Below the pieces are notes generated by a model. That model worked only from the letters and a program-made list of their open reading frames with translations, had not been told where the DNA came from and ran no database searches. 64,000 bases of DNA from Kudoa neothunni (Eukaryota; Cnidaria), in assembly GCA_964304625.1 (NCBI GenBank), contig OZ199840.1, positions 1,116,001-1,180,000 of the forward strand. Reading direction: 5' to 3'. Numbering within the stretch: the stretch's first letter is position 1; each line of letters starts with the position of its first letter. The position numbers were made by a program, and so were the translations under genes. Shown here piece after piece: positions 23,742-36,458 of the stretch.

Positions 23742-26700
23742 TTTTACCACCTAAGACGATACCGCTCACTATAAACAAAGAGCTAAATCCTATTAACCAC
23801 ACGCGGACAGAACTCTTTTCTATTATAATCTGGTTTCAATATTAATTTAATGATGTTTGCTAGAAGTTCTAAGCTGCCTTGGTCCATCCTACTCAATCAT
23901 ACATTATTATATTCCATTTACATTCTAACAGAATGATCCTCATATTTATTACTATTTCTAAAACAGTAAAACATCTCCTCATGTTCGAATAAAAATTTAA
24001 ATATCAGTTTATATTTTATCTGCCTTCCCAAAACCCACCATCTAAATTAACAATGGGATGCAAGGTCGCTTCCACGTTCAACCAGATTATAAACGAATCC
24101 TCAAATTTAATTCACATTCTGCCTCGTTGAACACGAATTTTAACTGTTTTTTACTTTTTTCCTTGCAATATATTATTTCTTTTGAATTTTTATGTAATCT
24201 TTTACCATGAAAATAATATAAAAAATGTGTATTAATTATATTTTTAATTATTTTTAAAATCAAACAACATGAAAATCGTAATCTATTTTATTATTCTAAG
24301 TATAATATATGCTTGAGATAATAAGCGAGAAATTTCTCAGCAGCTTCATCAAACCATTATAGCTTAAGTTAACACCTTATTCTACGCAGAGGTTGATAAA
24401 GCTATGCCGGCTTTAACGGGATCTACATTGGATTAATAATAAAGGTGCCCATGACTCACTAGAGGAAATCCTATTCGCTTATGGATTGTTACCCAGGCCT
24501 TCAATATCCCATTTGAAGATAAAATTAATAACCCAATTTAAGACCGTTAAGACTCCTTTTACATGAAAATTATCGAATTTTTCGGAATAGATAATATTTA
24601 TCTAAGCACCATAAGCAATGAGCAAATATTCACTGCGTGAGAACCAATATATAACCAATTGTTTCAAGAGTTATTTTGATAACTAATATTTGCTATTTAG
24701 AACCTTTAAGGATCAATAATTCGATGATTTCTTTTTCACCGAACCCATAGAGAAATCTCGGGACTAATCGATATTTTAAAGTTTTTTAATTATAATATAC
24801 CCGGGATAATTCGGTAAATTAAAATTATAAGACACAGGAGAGGAAAAATATTCTAATATTTTTAAAAGAGTACGATTAAAATTAATTTTTTATTAAATTT
24901 TTATCTTTATTGGTTTTTACTAATTTTCCGTACCGTTACGTGATAATAACACTAATAAGAGTCCTATGAAATAATAATTTGTTTTCTAAATTATATATTA
25001 AATAAAAAATATTTTTAGTTATTTGGTTTGGGGATGATTTCAATTCGTGCATTTTGTTTGGATAAATCTTGTATTATTCAATAAATTATATTCTCATGAC
25101 GAAATAAAATGTAATCATTTTTAACAATAATTACTTGAAAAAACTTACATCTCATTATCATTTGTGTCGAAATATTCAATCAAGGATACATATTTGAGCT
25201 TATTTTAATTTCACCCTGGAGAGTTTGTAACTCTATTTTCCTTCTTTTGGAAAATTCAGCTAAATCGTTATATTTTTCAAAGCATAAAAGCTAATAAATA
25301 TATGTTTAAAATGAGATAATTATTGTCTCCAGAAAGCATTGCTAGTAGTGACGTCCAGAACAGATTATTTTATTTTCGTTTGTGAATTATTTTGCCGGTG
25401 TTATTAAAATTTTTCGAAATTCTCAATTATTTCGTGCTTCTTCTCTGAAATTTATAGTTAAGACGAGGTTTGTTCCTGCCTGCATTATACGAAAGAGGAA
25501 ATTTCTTTTTTTTTCGTACGTAAATTAGCTTTAAACTTTAATCCAGGTAAACACAAACAAGAATGAATATATGAAGATCATTTCCTGGCTCAGAAACATT
25601 TGTAGTAGGATTTATTGAAGTATAAACAACGTGTTTACCAATAGAACGAGAGTAGTATTTCTTACATATTTTTTGTTAAAAATCAATGATTTAATATTGC
25701 GATACAAATATTGAAAAATTTTACACAAAATTAAGGCATACGAATATTACATTAACAGGATCAACTTTCAATCTATTCATTAAAGCCTAAATTCACCTTG
25801 TCTTTAAATTAATAGCATAAAATTCAAGAAATAACGTGATTTTGTGAAGTGTATAGATAATTACTTCATAAGTTTATCTTTTCACGTGAAAATAGAAAAT
25901 TTGATCCAAGTGACTATTTATACATAAATTTTGAAGTGTATTTTATTTATTTACATAGTCTAGGTCATTGTTTCCCAACCTTATATCGTTCACGCCCCAC
26001 ATTTTTCATAAGTATTGATTTTTTTTATTTAAACAGCGTATAATTTTGAATCAAGCTTAATGTCACATGCAAATTTGAAAATGATTAATATAGATTCTTT
26101 TCTAATTAAAAATGAGGTAGATTCGACTAGATCTAATTTGATTAATCGATAAACCTTAAAAATTAACATCTTTATTTCTTCATTTCGTCAAAAATAGCGT
26201 TTAATGAAACTCGTTCTAATCTAGCGAATATTAAGCAAGATATTCATATACACGATTCTTATAAAACCAAAAGAGATGAGCTATATAGGAAATTGGTCAA
26301 TATTACATAGGTTAAATCACGATTATAAATGAGACAAGGCTGGGGTTAAAACCAAAACGATTCTATTTGGCTAAAGACCAAGTTGAATGTTATTATGTAT
26401 GTTTGTGTATAATTAAGAATCACTTTTGATATTGTCTTAGGATATTAATGGTCACTTAAAAATAAACGAAATCGAAAATTGAGATATCGACATCAAAGTA
26501 TCTCACACTGCTCAATTATCGCACATAATCCATTCCACATAAATGCTCAGGATTTTCCTCGTAACACCAGCGGCATTCATTAAACGTTCAAAAATTTCTA
26601 TGACCCATAGAAATTTTAACACGCCCCCATATTGGGAAACAACTGGTCTAGTTCTTAATTTATATTTTCTATTCTAGCAGCAGACAGAAATATGGTGCAT

Positions 26701-26895
26701 GAAGATTAATTATGATGATTTTAACCGAGTTAGGAAAATGATAATCATATTTAAATAAAACAAAAAATATTTCAATAACTATCAAATACAACAAAATAAA
26801 GATGAAGAACAAGAAAATTGATAACTTGATCAATCATTTTTTTTCTCAGTAAAAATACAAATAATATAATAAACAAATGATTAACGAATTTTATG
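23742..26895. other. Gene-free AT-rich region
   Basis: Over 3 kb with no supported exon on either strand. No transposon ends or RNA genes were recognised before the 5S gene. Confidence 0.4.
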
Positions 26896-26908
26896 AAAAA
26901 AACAAAAA
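26896..26908 (-). terminator. RNA polymerase III terminator of the 5S gene
   Basis: On the minus strand the 5S 3' end is followed by CCC, T5, G and T7. Runs of four or more T immediately downstream are the normal Pol III stop signal. Confidence 0.8.
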
Positions 26909-26911
26909 GGG

Positions 26912-27030
26912 AATCTGCAACACCCAGGGTTCCCAGAGGGTCGCCCACTCGAGTACTAGCTGAGCCGACAGCTGCTTAACTTCGGTGATCTGACGGGTAC
27001 CGGTGTTACCAACTACGTATGATCGCAGAC
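26912..27030 (-). rRNA. 5S ribosomal RNA
   Basis: The 119-nt reverse strand begins GTCTGCGATCATACG and ends GTGTTGCAGATT. Its ends pair (GUCUGC with GCAGAU), as in 5S helix I. Inside are the conserved GATCACCGAAGTTAAGCAG block (loops B/C region) and AGTACTCGAGTGGGCGACC followed by CTGGGAA, which correspond to the metazoan AGTACTTGGATGGGTGACC element and box C of the internal promoter. The sequence departs from typical animal 5S at several sites (for example CTCGAG for TTGGAT) but keeps the pairing. It is a single copy here, not part of a visible tandem array. A T-rich stop follows directly. Confidence 0.93.
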
Positions 27031-28688
27031 GTACGTGGTGCATGTCAATTAACTTATATAATTTAAAATAAATTATTATTTAATACTTTTTCGTCAAATT
27101 GATAGTAAGAGTGATTAAATTAGATATTGTTTTAACAATTTTATATATAATAATGTTACTGGAAAATGTAAATCCTTCAATTTTCAAAATCAGGAAATTG
27201 TTGCTTGGCGTAGCAATCTATTTACGTTACAATTAAACAATTATGGCATCAGATTAGCAAAAATTTAATAAAAATTGATGATAATGAATTTTCAAATGTA
27301 AAAAAGTGAATATTTCTGGGACGGTGCATCTTAGATATCTATGAATGAACGAGTGATGAAATCAATAAAGCTTTATGCAAGTTTGTATTCCACTTAACTT
27401 AAAGACAGACCCCAGCATAATATTACAACTCATTGGTTAAATTATTTTTTGCTTTTTACATAATATTCTTTAATATTATAAGCAGAGCTAAACCCCTTTA
27501 AAATTGAAAATATCTCTTTATTGAATCCAAAATTATCTTATTCTACACTATTATTTTGTCACAACGGGAGCCATATTTTGGGGGAATTATAATAATACAA
27601 ATCTGAAAAGATTTAGACTTTAAATACTAAATTATTTTAATTAAAGTTGCATACTATCTTGATCTAATTTCACGTAATATATGGTTGTATTATTTGAATC
27701 GTTTTAATATTTTCAACATTTTTTATTTATAAAAATTTATTTCAGAAAACTTTTAATGTTTAAATAACTCGTGGAACATTTAAAATCTAAATAAATCCAT
27801 AATCTCTTCTCGAAATCCGTCTAACATGAGGAAATCTTGACATCAAAAGCATTATATAATTTGAATACAACGATTTTTTATTAAAATCTAACGGATTTTT
27901 TACCATTTAAATTGTTTAAAACCAATTTCTTAATCTAAATAAATATATGAAAAATTAAACGTTACTACATTCACTTTTGCTATTTCCATATACAATCTAA
28001 CCTTGTTTATTCGAAAATCGCGTTATAGCGACCAATTTTTGAAATCTACATAAATTCTTAGTAAATAAACCTCCATTAACTACAAAATCAATGGCAGATA
28101 TCCAAAACAATTTTTCGCTCAAATTTGCGTATAAAATACACTGAAATTATTTCAGTGAAATCTGGATTAGCGTCTGTTCAAAAGAAACTCATATTTTTAT
28201 TATTATATATACGAGTTTATAATTAAAATAGTTTATGTTTGATTAATTAACGCAAATTGACATAAATATTATAGCACTTCTAATTCAACGTGCAACCGTC
28301 TTGAATGTGAACGGATACGTGGCAGGAAGAAAAATTTATTTTTACATTTTTATGAATAATCTAATACAATGAATAATAAAATTCATAATATTGTTTAATC
28401 GAAAACTATCAATGACCCCATAAGACCCATTTAACTATGGGGCTTGCTCATCTCAACAACCATCACATTTTTCTTTTTTCCATAAAATCCCCAATTCAAA
28501 GTCTCATCGAGACTCAATTTTTTCATTTGAGAGTAAAAGCTAAAAATAAGGCCTATCTGAAATTAAGAAGAAATACTAAAATTCGTTGCGGAGAACTCTG
28601 AGAAACTACTCCTTATTGATACTTTAATTATTTTACCATCATCAATGAGGCAAACAAAAATATTAAAAAATGTAAGAGATTATTAATT

Positions 28689-28707
28689 TAATAATAATAA
28701 TAATAAT
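28689..28707. repeat. (TAA)6 microsatellite
   Basis: Perfect trinucleotide repeat of TAA/AAT, about six copies. Confidence 0.85.
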
Positions 28708-28713
28708 CTATCT

Positions 28714-28734
28714 TCTAGAATCTAGAATCTAGAA
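28714..28734. repeat. (TCTAGAA)3 tandem repeat
   Basis: Three perfect heptamer copies just downstream of the TAA repeat. Confidence 0.85.
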
Positions 28735-29487
28735 AGTTTTATTTTAATATAGCGCAGCAACATTCCAGTCTTATGTATTCGTAGCGTGCGCACGCATGTT
28801 GCTTTAGATCTGGAATACCGTATCTTAAAATATTCTCGCCTTTTATTTACCACTCCAATTTATGTATAATGTTTGATATTTAATATCAAAGAAACGTAGA
28901 ATAGCGAACAATAAAATATGTAACCAACCCCCCAATTTCTTTTGTGCGTGCACACACAACGAAACTTAATTTAACCGAAATTTTGATATCTTAAAAGAAT
29001 ACAGTTGATCTCCTACATTTTCATATTAATGGGATTCGAATTTATTATGTTTTGATTTCTTTATTTTAAAGGCATTATTTTAAATATATGAATTATTAAA
29101 CTCATACGTAATCATAATCAGAGTAAACCCTTGAATAATGATTTAATTTTATTTCTTGTCTTTCTCAAGAAAATGAAAAAATAAACGATTAGATTTCACA
29201 TAATACAAATTATCTCATTTAGTTGATCCTAGCTGAATATTATAAAAATATTTGAATTAAAATTAAAGTGATTAATTAAATATTTAAAGAATAAATTCTA
29301 AACTATATTACAGTAAGATATATTTATTACGCCATCTAAGAACAATTTTTAATGATATTTCGTGAAAAAATCATTCAAAAAAATATTTTTTAAAACATGT
29401 AATATTATATATTACTAGCTGACTAACTAATTAAGTATATGTCTAATAATGACATTCATTGGATGAATTTCCATTGTTAAATATGGC

Positions 29488-30911
29488 CTAGTTGTGTGAT
29501 ATGTAGTCTTTGACAAAATCAATAAATTCGTTGTTTTGAAGAATGGAAACATGTTCGACTTCGGCGATGTGTTTGACAGTATTTTTTTTATTTTTGTTGT
29601 CTTTTATTATACCCAAACAGGATTTAAGTTCATCAACCGAAAGAGTTCCATCCCCATCTTCTTTGACCTGCTCTCTACTATGGTAATCGTTGTGTTTGTC
29701 CAAGGTTGCATAGGTCACGGTCGGGGACTTTGGTGCTGTAAATACAAACAAATGGAACATCCACACTTTTTCCAATCCATGGATCGGGGATTTTCATTTT
29801 TTTTATGTCTGAGTAAACATTATCCAAAATTTCGTTTTGAAGCATTGAAATGTTTCGAGTTGTATAAACGACTTTGGGTGTCTTAACCAGAATCTAAAAG
29901 GTTGGCTGGTGCGGTTGATAATCAAGCACAAACATCATACCTTATCTGGTCCAAAATATTTCTTGCTTGGAGTTAAGTAATAGACCGAAGGGAATGTGGA
30001 GAACATACCTCGAATGAAACCTTTGGGCAAAGGGACAGAAGAGAATCCACTCTCCCCAAAAAGGCCACCTAAAACAGTTTTTATTGTGCCTGCAAAGGCA
30101 GCGTCTATTCCAAAAAAAGTGTGGATATGTTTGTGTTTCCATTCGACTGATTTTGTCGAGAGGAATTGATTAAATACGGGCCCTCCCATACTGTGAGTAA
30201 AAACAATAACCTTCTTTTTCTTCAGTGAGTACAAATATTCGATTAGTTTGGTCAACCTCTCGTTATATGCCGCCTTGTATGACTCCACTGTAAAAAATAT
30301 TAATGCGATAGTTAAAATGAGGGAAACAAATCGAATATTTACTTGGAAATTTTCGGAAATCATATGGTGCCGCTTTAATATTGATATCAGGAATGTATCC
30401 AAGTTCATCTTCAAGCATTTCCAGCAATTCATCGTAATAATCGAAAAGTTTGAACACACGGTTTCCCAAGTACTCCACTGATCGGACATTTCCGAAAAGA
30501 GTGGTAATATCAGCTCCAGGAGCATCATCCATTTCATTTGTTTTTTTGTTATAATGCAACCTAGAATCTGATTTACAACCTTTCCATAAACAAATTAATA
30601 ACTTGAAGTAATGAGAGAAACAATGAAAAGGTACAAACTCTCGGATCCGAATCCAAATTTTATGGAATTTACTTCGATTTGGACAGAATTTCGGAGTGTC
30701 TTTGTTTTTATGGAGTGATCCGTACAAATGACTTCCAAGAAGTCCCGGAACTATTTAAATTAAGATAATAATTGCTTTAACAAACAACCGTTCTACTCAA
30801 CACAATCGGGTTTAGGTCTTTATTGACTTTTTCTTCGTTTGCTTCGTATCGAAACTGAAATAGAATAATCACAAATAGAAAAACTAAACTCAGTTTTTTT
30901 ATCAGATGCAT
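29488..30911 (-). CDS. LCAT/PLA2G15-family lipase, copy 1
   Basis: A secreted or lysosomal acyltransferase/phospholipase of the LCAT family. Exons 30911-30797, 30750-30603, 30560-30343, 30287-29941 and 29893-29488 (introns 46, 42, 55 and 47 nt) encode about 410 residues. The start MHLIKKLSLVFLFVIILFQ is a signal peptide. Then come IVLIPGLLGS (oxyanion region), FCPNRSKFHKIWIRI, KAAPYDFRK, VIVFTHSMGGPVFNQF with the nucleophile Ser, GDGTL with the acidic residue and AEVEHVSIL with the catalytic His, so the triad is complete. In the last exon the frame must move by one base near an A5 run (forward 29767-29771) between DPWIGK and FVFTA; homology continues after it. Its neighbour at 36.5-37.9 kb is a diverged paralog on the same strand with the same intron positions. 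Substrate cannot be told from sequence. Confidence 0.87.
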
Positions 30912-31499
30912 TTAAAATGATCTAACCTTTCAACATTTTTTCTGAAAAGTTCATCTTTGCGTTTATTATAATAAAACACAATTGAATAAGTAATTTAGAA
31001 CAAATAAATATCCATTGGATACGAAACGATGAAATGTAATTTCGATAATTGAAACCATTGAATGTCGCGTGTATTTTTCAGTCATTGATTAACTTTTATT
31101 TAGACGATCAGTTGTTACTAGTATTATAAGTTCATTAATCTATATCCTAGATTTTTATCAATGTTATAATATGATTTGCTATAGTTTAACGATGAGCACA
31201 TATGGTAAACTATCACCTTAACCATTGATAAATTTTAAGTATAATTCTCGAGAAAAATTTTATACATTATTAAAATAAGTAAATCAATTGATTTTAAACC
31301 AAGCAAATGTTATCAATAATAGAACTTAAACAAATTTTTACAAGTCTTGACATAAATGTACCGTTGATTGGTTTTAAATTGTCAATGCAGACTCTAACGA
31401 ATATTTTTGAGACCTAATAATATGCGGATTCATTATATCGATGCAGATCCTATTTAAATGTTCTTGATTTACTATTTTAATGATTCCTATCATAAAATA
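30912..31499. other. Upstream region of lipase copy 1
   Basis: AT-rich sequence 5' of the lipase start. No other gene was seen, and no clear promoter element could be picked out. Confidence 0.35.
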
Positions 31500-31612
31500 C
31501 AGTGAAACCTCGGACTTCGATCATAATCCGTTCTAAAAGTGTATTCGAACCCCGAATGACTTTTTCCTGTGCAAAATAATGAAAATCAATTTAATCCGTT
31601 ATCGCGCATCAA
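31500..31612 (+). mobile_element. Pogo/Tigger-type terminal sequence
   Basis: The sequence CAGTGAAACCTCGG next to TA, followed by repeated AATCCGTT and TTCGAACCCCGAA blocks, has the look of a Tigger-type terminal and subterminal region. The opposite end was not found with confidence, so this is probably a fragment or a small non-autonomous copy. Confidence 0.45.
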
Positions 31613-33485
31613 ATAAATGACTATTTTTATACTTATTTATGAAAACACATGTGTACCTTGTGTTTATAATATATAACAAATAAATATTAAATATAATAAA
31701 AATAATATATATGTAAATATTTTTTGTTGTCATACGACAGATTATAAAAGTTTCTCTTTTGATGATGGTTGCACAATTTGATTCAGCGACTCTTCTTCTA
31801 GAGTTCCTTTTCTTCTCGGTTTCTTGTTCCAACCGGATTTATTCTGAAAACGTTTTCTATATGAGTTCGAACAAAAAAGAGTTTGTGACTCAAAATTTTT
31901 GGTTGAGCTCCGAGATTCTACGGTACATGAGAAAGTTTATGAAATTTTAGACTTTGTTTTGCGCAGTAATAAAGTTAAGAAATTATTTAATCTAATATAA
32001 AATTAGTGATCGGAGACATTAAGTTGTCGTACGAGCATTAATCTTCGAATAAACATTATATAAGTTATCATTGATAGTGTCCAATAGGGGAGAATTCGTA
32101 ACAGGTAGCGTTGATGAGCCAGCAATTTGGTTTAAAAATAAAATGATGGAACAGGACCCGTAAGTAATCGGCTATTTTTTTAATTAAGCTAAAGTTTAAT
32201 CACTTTATTTCTTAGTCGAAATAATAAGAAATACTCTTCATATCTATTACAAAAACATACTTATTTCAGTCATACGTGATAACGTAAAATTGATAACAGA
32301 TTAACGAAAATCTACCTAACCAATTTATTTTATAATTCTATATAGATTTCCTTTAATCAATTATTTTTAATATATTTATTTCGAACTAGTTTATTGCAAT
32401 AGGCAATATAGCGGCCAATCGTTATTCATTTCGATACGTTACACCTGTAATAATTTCACGTGATCTGGAAATAAAAATCATTGTTTTTCATTTTAATCAC
32501 TACTTTATGTTCAGTAGATTTACTAGTCATGTAAATAATATTTTGCATGTATCTATCATAAAGAGGCAAACCTCAGATATTTCTTAACTATCATCCAACT
32601 CTAATATGTGTGTGTACAAAACGTGCATATTTTAAGCTAATTGTGCATAATTAGAGTAACGTTAGTCACTTTTTATTTTATATATTTACTTTGTATTAAT
32701 AACATTAAATCGTCTTTATTCGTTTTTAAATATTTTTTTGAAATAAAAATTAAGGAAAATAAATAAAAAAAATAGGAAAAATTATTAATCACAAAAATAC
32801 ATATTCAATTTTGATAGAAAAGGTATAATATTTTTCAAATTATAGACACCAATATTTTTAGGAAAATTTATAAACTAAAAAAAATATTATTCTTTATAAA
32901 TATCGACTTTTTTATTCCAAATATAGTTTTTATCGGTAATAATAAGAGATTTAATAAATATTGAAAATCTCAATCGAAAGTTTGTGATGACAATATTTAA
33001 AATAAGTATATGAAAAAAATTATATATATATATATATATTTGTCTGTGATTAAATAAATTACGTAGTCGTTAAATAAATAAAACAAATATTTTTATATAA
33101 ATTGAGTTGTTCTCATATATGTTTGAAAAACGCGCATCTTCCTGTCATTTTATTACATTATGCACACAAATATAATAGTTTTCTCATTTAAATGAATAAA
33201 CAATATTTAAAACAATAGTTGTATGAGGCGAAATAATTTCTCTAACGAGTAATTCGTAAACTGAACTTGGATTCCTTCGTATTGCATGTATTTTTCGTTA
33301 ACCCGAAATAGGAAATTCTAATATAAATTGAAATTTTGTGTTATTCATAAATAAATAACATAATAATTTTAGAATATTATTAAAAAATGATAATTAAATT
33401 CTAAACCCTCATTTTAAGGGATCCTTCGTTTATCCACATTGAGTTATGTAATGTATCTCCATAGATACATTAAGCTTATTGTACT
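31613..33485. other. Gene-free AT-rich region
   Basis: No supported exon. ORFs at 31599-31832 (minus) and 31759-31950 (plus) overlap each other and may be Tigger-type debris. A TA dinucleotide tract lies at 33021-33039. Confidence 0.35.
33021..33039. repeat. (TA)n dinucleotide tract
   Basis: About nine uninterrupted TA units. Confidence 0.85.
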
Positions 33486-33897
33486 TGTGGCGACCAGTCG
33501 CCAACGCGACGTACGTGCGCAAAAAATATATTCTCTAATAAAACTGGATATATAATCTAATTATTAACGCGTGGCCACAACGTTTTATTTTACAATGAAA
33601 TAATGCTTCTTTAATATCGCCTTGAATGACGATATAGTTATGTTTTGTTCTTTCTTTATCAATAGAAATGTCTGGTGCAAGCATCATAATCAACCGGCCT
33701 TTTCAGGTTATTTTTCACCTATCCAGAATAATTGTTTTTTAGAATGAAACTACGTAGAAATATTCGTAGTATAGGATTTTCTGCCTCACATGTTGAGTTT
33801 TAAATGAGTCAATATTTGATTTATCTAATTTTTTCACTTATTCTAACCTAAGACTTTAGTACCAGAGCTGTCAGGGCTTGGATTTTCTTACTTAAAC

Positions 33898-33918
33898 TTG
33901 GGGTTTCTTGGACCCCAA
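33898..33918. repeat. GGGGT/ACCCC hairpin 1
   Basis: TTGGGGT and ACCCCAA arms, seven base pairs around a short loop. It follows a TTAA at 33892-33895. Confidence 0.75.
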
Positions 33919-34072
33919 ACCGATATTAAACGAGGTATAGAATTTTGCGTAGTAGTTTGCAAAACTTTTTATCATGGCTATTCTCATAAATTTATGATAG
34001 TTAAAACTTACGAAACTTTGAAAAAAAAATAAAAATAATATAGCTCAGAAAAATAAAATTATCCTTTAACGA

Positions 34073-34097
34073 ACTTGGGGTCTAAAAGACCCCAAGT
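34073..34097. repeat. GGGGT/ACCCC hairpin 2
   Basis: Perfect 10-bp arms, ACTTGGGGTC and GACCCCAAGT, separated by five bases. It lies upstream of the piggyBac transposase remnant. Confidence 0.85.
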
Positions 34098-34589
34098 TTT
34101 TTTGTTTTGTCATTATTAAAAAAATATAAAAATGCAGAAATTTCTATCGACGAAACTTTGAGGAAAATGACAATGTAATGTGTAAATTAATCCTCTTTTA
34201 ATCCCCTCGGGAAATCCGCCAGTACTTTTGTATACAATCGTTAACAAAATTCAACATAAATATGCTGTTTGGCGTTCGTTCTTGATTGTTTATGACTTTA
34301 AAAATCATAAAATGCTTACAAACTGTTGAATTACGTTTGTCAAATCATTTTATAACACTAAATTATATTTCGAAAGTGTTTATTATTTTATTAATATCGA
34401 TGAAGTTTTAGGAAATACATTTTTAATACACATGAACCCTACATTACTGATATTTTTATATTGAGATGATATTCTTATTTAACTTTTACTTCCTTCAGCA
34501 TTGATGATTTTTAACTAAAAAAACGATATCACTCCATATGGTTATTTCGACGCACGAGTGAGTTATATTTTTTGAAGCGTGACGAGTGT

Positions 34590-36082
34590 CCTACAGATGC
34601 TACGGTAGACAAAAATGGAACGGTGTGGACTTTGAAAAAGCACCTTTCATCGAAAGTTTGTCTTGAAAATACACTTTCTTCTCGACCTGATCCAACGGCA
34701 TATTCAGTTCAAAGAATAAAAAATAAAAAATATTTGTGGTGAAATAATAAAATATACAAATGAATTTGGAAGGAGTCGCTTCAAAGATTCTTGGACTCAT
34801 CTAGACGATGTTGAGTTTAAGGCATATTTGGGAACACTTGCTTCGATGGCTGTTCATAAAGATCGAGAGGAGCCTTTAGTCGAGCTATTTAGTGTTTCCG
34901 AAGGAAAAGAATTATATCGTCAACTTTTTTCTTATAACCGCTTCAGACAAATAACGAGATCGCTGCATTTTGATGATGCAAATACTAGAGTTCAAAGAAA
35001 GGCGACTGATCAATTCTGTGCCATCCGTAGTGTATGGAATATGTGGGTTGACATTTTGCCGTTGTGTTTCTCTCCTAATGAGGATATAACTGTAGATGAG
35101 CAGTTAGTGCCAGTTTAGGCAATATATGCCATTAAAACCAGCCAAATATGGTTTAAAATTCTTTCTTCTGGCGGACCCAAAGGATAAATATGTTCTTAAC
35201 GTCTCTCCATATCTTGGAAAAAACGGAAGTGAAGCTAGTCGAACCTTAAACGTGGGTGAAAACATTGTACTTTTTCTCACAACCCCATTTCACTTCTTTG
35301 GGGTTTGCAACAAAATTACTGGCGAAACAGTTAACATATTTGGGAACCATTCGTCACAACAAACGAGATCTGCCATCTTGTGTTCTTCCAAACAGACGAA
35401 GAGAATTGTACAGCACCACATTTGCGTTCTTCAAAAAAATATGTTGACATCATACGTACATAAAAAAGGTAAGGCTGTTATTATATTATCAGCTGACATC
35501 AACAATACAGATAAAGACAAGGAAATGGGCAAAAATAAGCCAGTAACTATCTTACACTACAACAGAACAAAGGGTGGTGTAGATACCATTGATAGAATGT
35601 TGTCGTCTGTTTCAGTTAGAAGACTTACTCGACGATGGCCAATGATTGTATTTTTTAATATGGCCGACTTATCTTTAACCAATGCTTTTGTGTTATTTAA
35701 ATATATTTTTGTTGAACAAAAAAAATTGCGACGTCAATTTATGAAAGAGGTGGCCCAGGCCCTTTACGGACCATTTCTTGCTAAAAATACACTTGACAAG
35801 AAAATTAATAAAAGAAGTCATTCAGCTCTCTCCGCTAAACCAGTTATTGTAGATTCTAATTTGAAAAAGAAGAGTCGATGCGAATTTTGTCCTCGAGAGA
35901 CTGATAAAAAACTAACATCCGCTGTGTTAGCTTTTTCTGTCGAGACCATTCATCAAAACAATGTAAGTTTTGTTGAAAATAATACTAATTTTATACCAAA
36001 ATATAATGTGCATTGTTTTTATTATTTTGCGTTATTAGACTTGTTTCATGTTACTGCGGAATGTTTACGAAACGCTGTTTAA
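34590..36082 (+). pseudogene. PiggyBac transposase remnant
   Basis: The N-terminal part has DKNGTVWTLKKHL and DPTAYSVQRI, then (one frame later) KYTNEFGRSRFKDSWTHLDD, FRQITRSLHFDD and ITVDEQLVP, all matching the piggyBac DDE_Tnp_1_7 domain. It continues with KPAKYGLKFFLLAD, KYVLNVSPYLGK, a stretch in another frame (LLAKQLTYLGTIRHNKR) and HYNRTKGGVDTIDRM...TRRWP, ending with CEFCPRETDKK of the C-terminal cysteine-rich domain. About six residues after DEQLVP are deleted, and frame changes occur near 34733, 35118, 35300 and 35450 in both directions. The encoded enzyme is not functional. Confidence 0.9.
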
Positions 36083-36202
36083 GGCAACCGAGCCAGATTA
36101 GATAAGATTAATGGTTTTATGAAATGTAGTTTCTCTGAAAATTCATTATAATTTTTTTATCGCCTAATAATATTTTTTTGGTTATGTTTATGCAATAAAA
36201 AC

Positions 36203-36222
36203 TTGGGGTCCAAATACCCCAA
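36203..36222. repeat. GGGGT/ACCCC hairpin 3
   Basis: TTGGGGT and ACCCCAA arms, downstream of the piggyBac remnant and oriented like the left-side hairpins. Confidence 0.75.
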
Positions 36223-36458
36223 CTTCGTTGGAGGGTGGCCATTTTTACATAACTTAGAGGTTTAGAATCCCGCTGGCAACCCTGTTTAATATTCGAGTAC
36301 ACCTACGCAATCCGTGTTGGCGAGTAGTCGCCGTGTCCTTATTATACATAGCAAGAGAATAATTTATATGCATTAAAAAACTGTTTAATGATACAAGATA
36401 TACTTTGTTGTGTTAAAATAAGCTAAAAAATATAAAAAATTCTCTTTTCTACTAGGAT

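Larger units (their letters stand above)
27031..29487. other. Gene-free AT-rich region with microsatellites
   Basis: No supported gene. Two simple repeats occur at 28689-28707 and 28714-28734. The sequence just right of 27030 is the 5' flank of the 5S gene. Confidence 0.4.
33486..36340 (+). mobile_element. PiggyBac-like element (fossil), limits approximate
   Basis: The transposase remnant at 34590-36082 lies between matching inverted segments: TGGCGACCAGTCGCCAAC near 33488 and, in inverse orientation, GTTGGCGAGTAGTCGCC near 36318. Each is itself a small hairpin. GGGGT...ACCCC hairpins at 33898, 34073 and 36203 lie within these limits. A TTAA occurs directly before the first GGGGT hairpin (33892-33895), the piggyBac target motif, but no matching TTAA was found at the right, so the true ends are uncertain. 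Confidence 0.5.

Noticed and set aside
29725-29745. TTTACAG splice acceptor in the last exon of lipase copy 1
   Set aside because: Using it would remove the strand before the acid residue and needs a 31-nt intron; the paralog has no matching canonical donor in the right phase.
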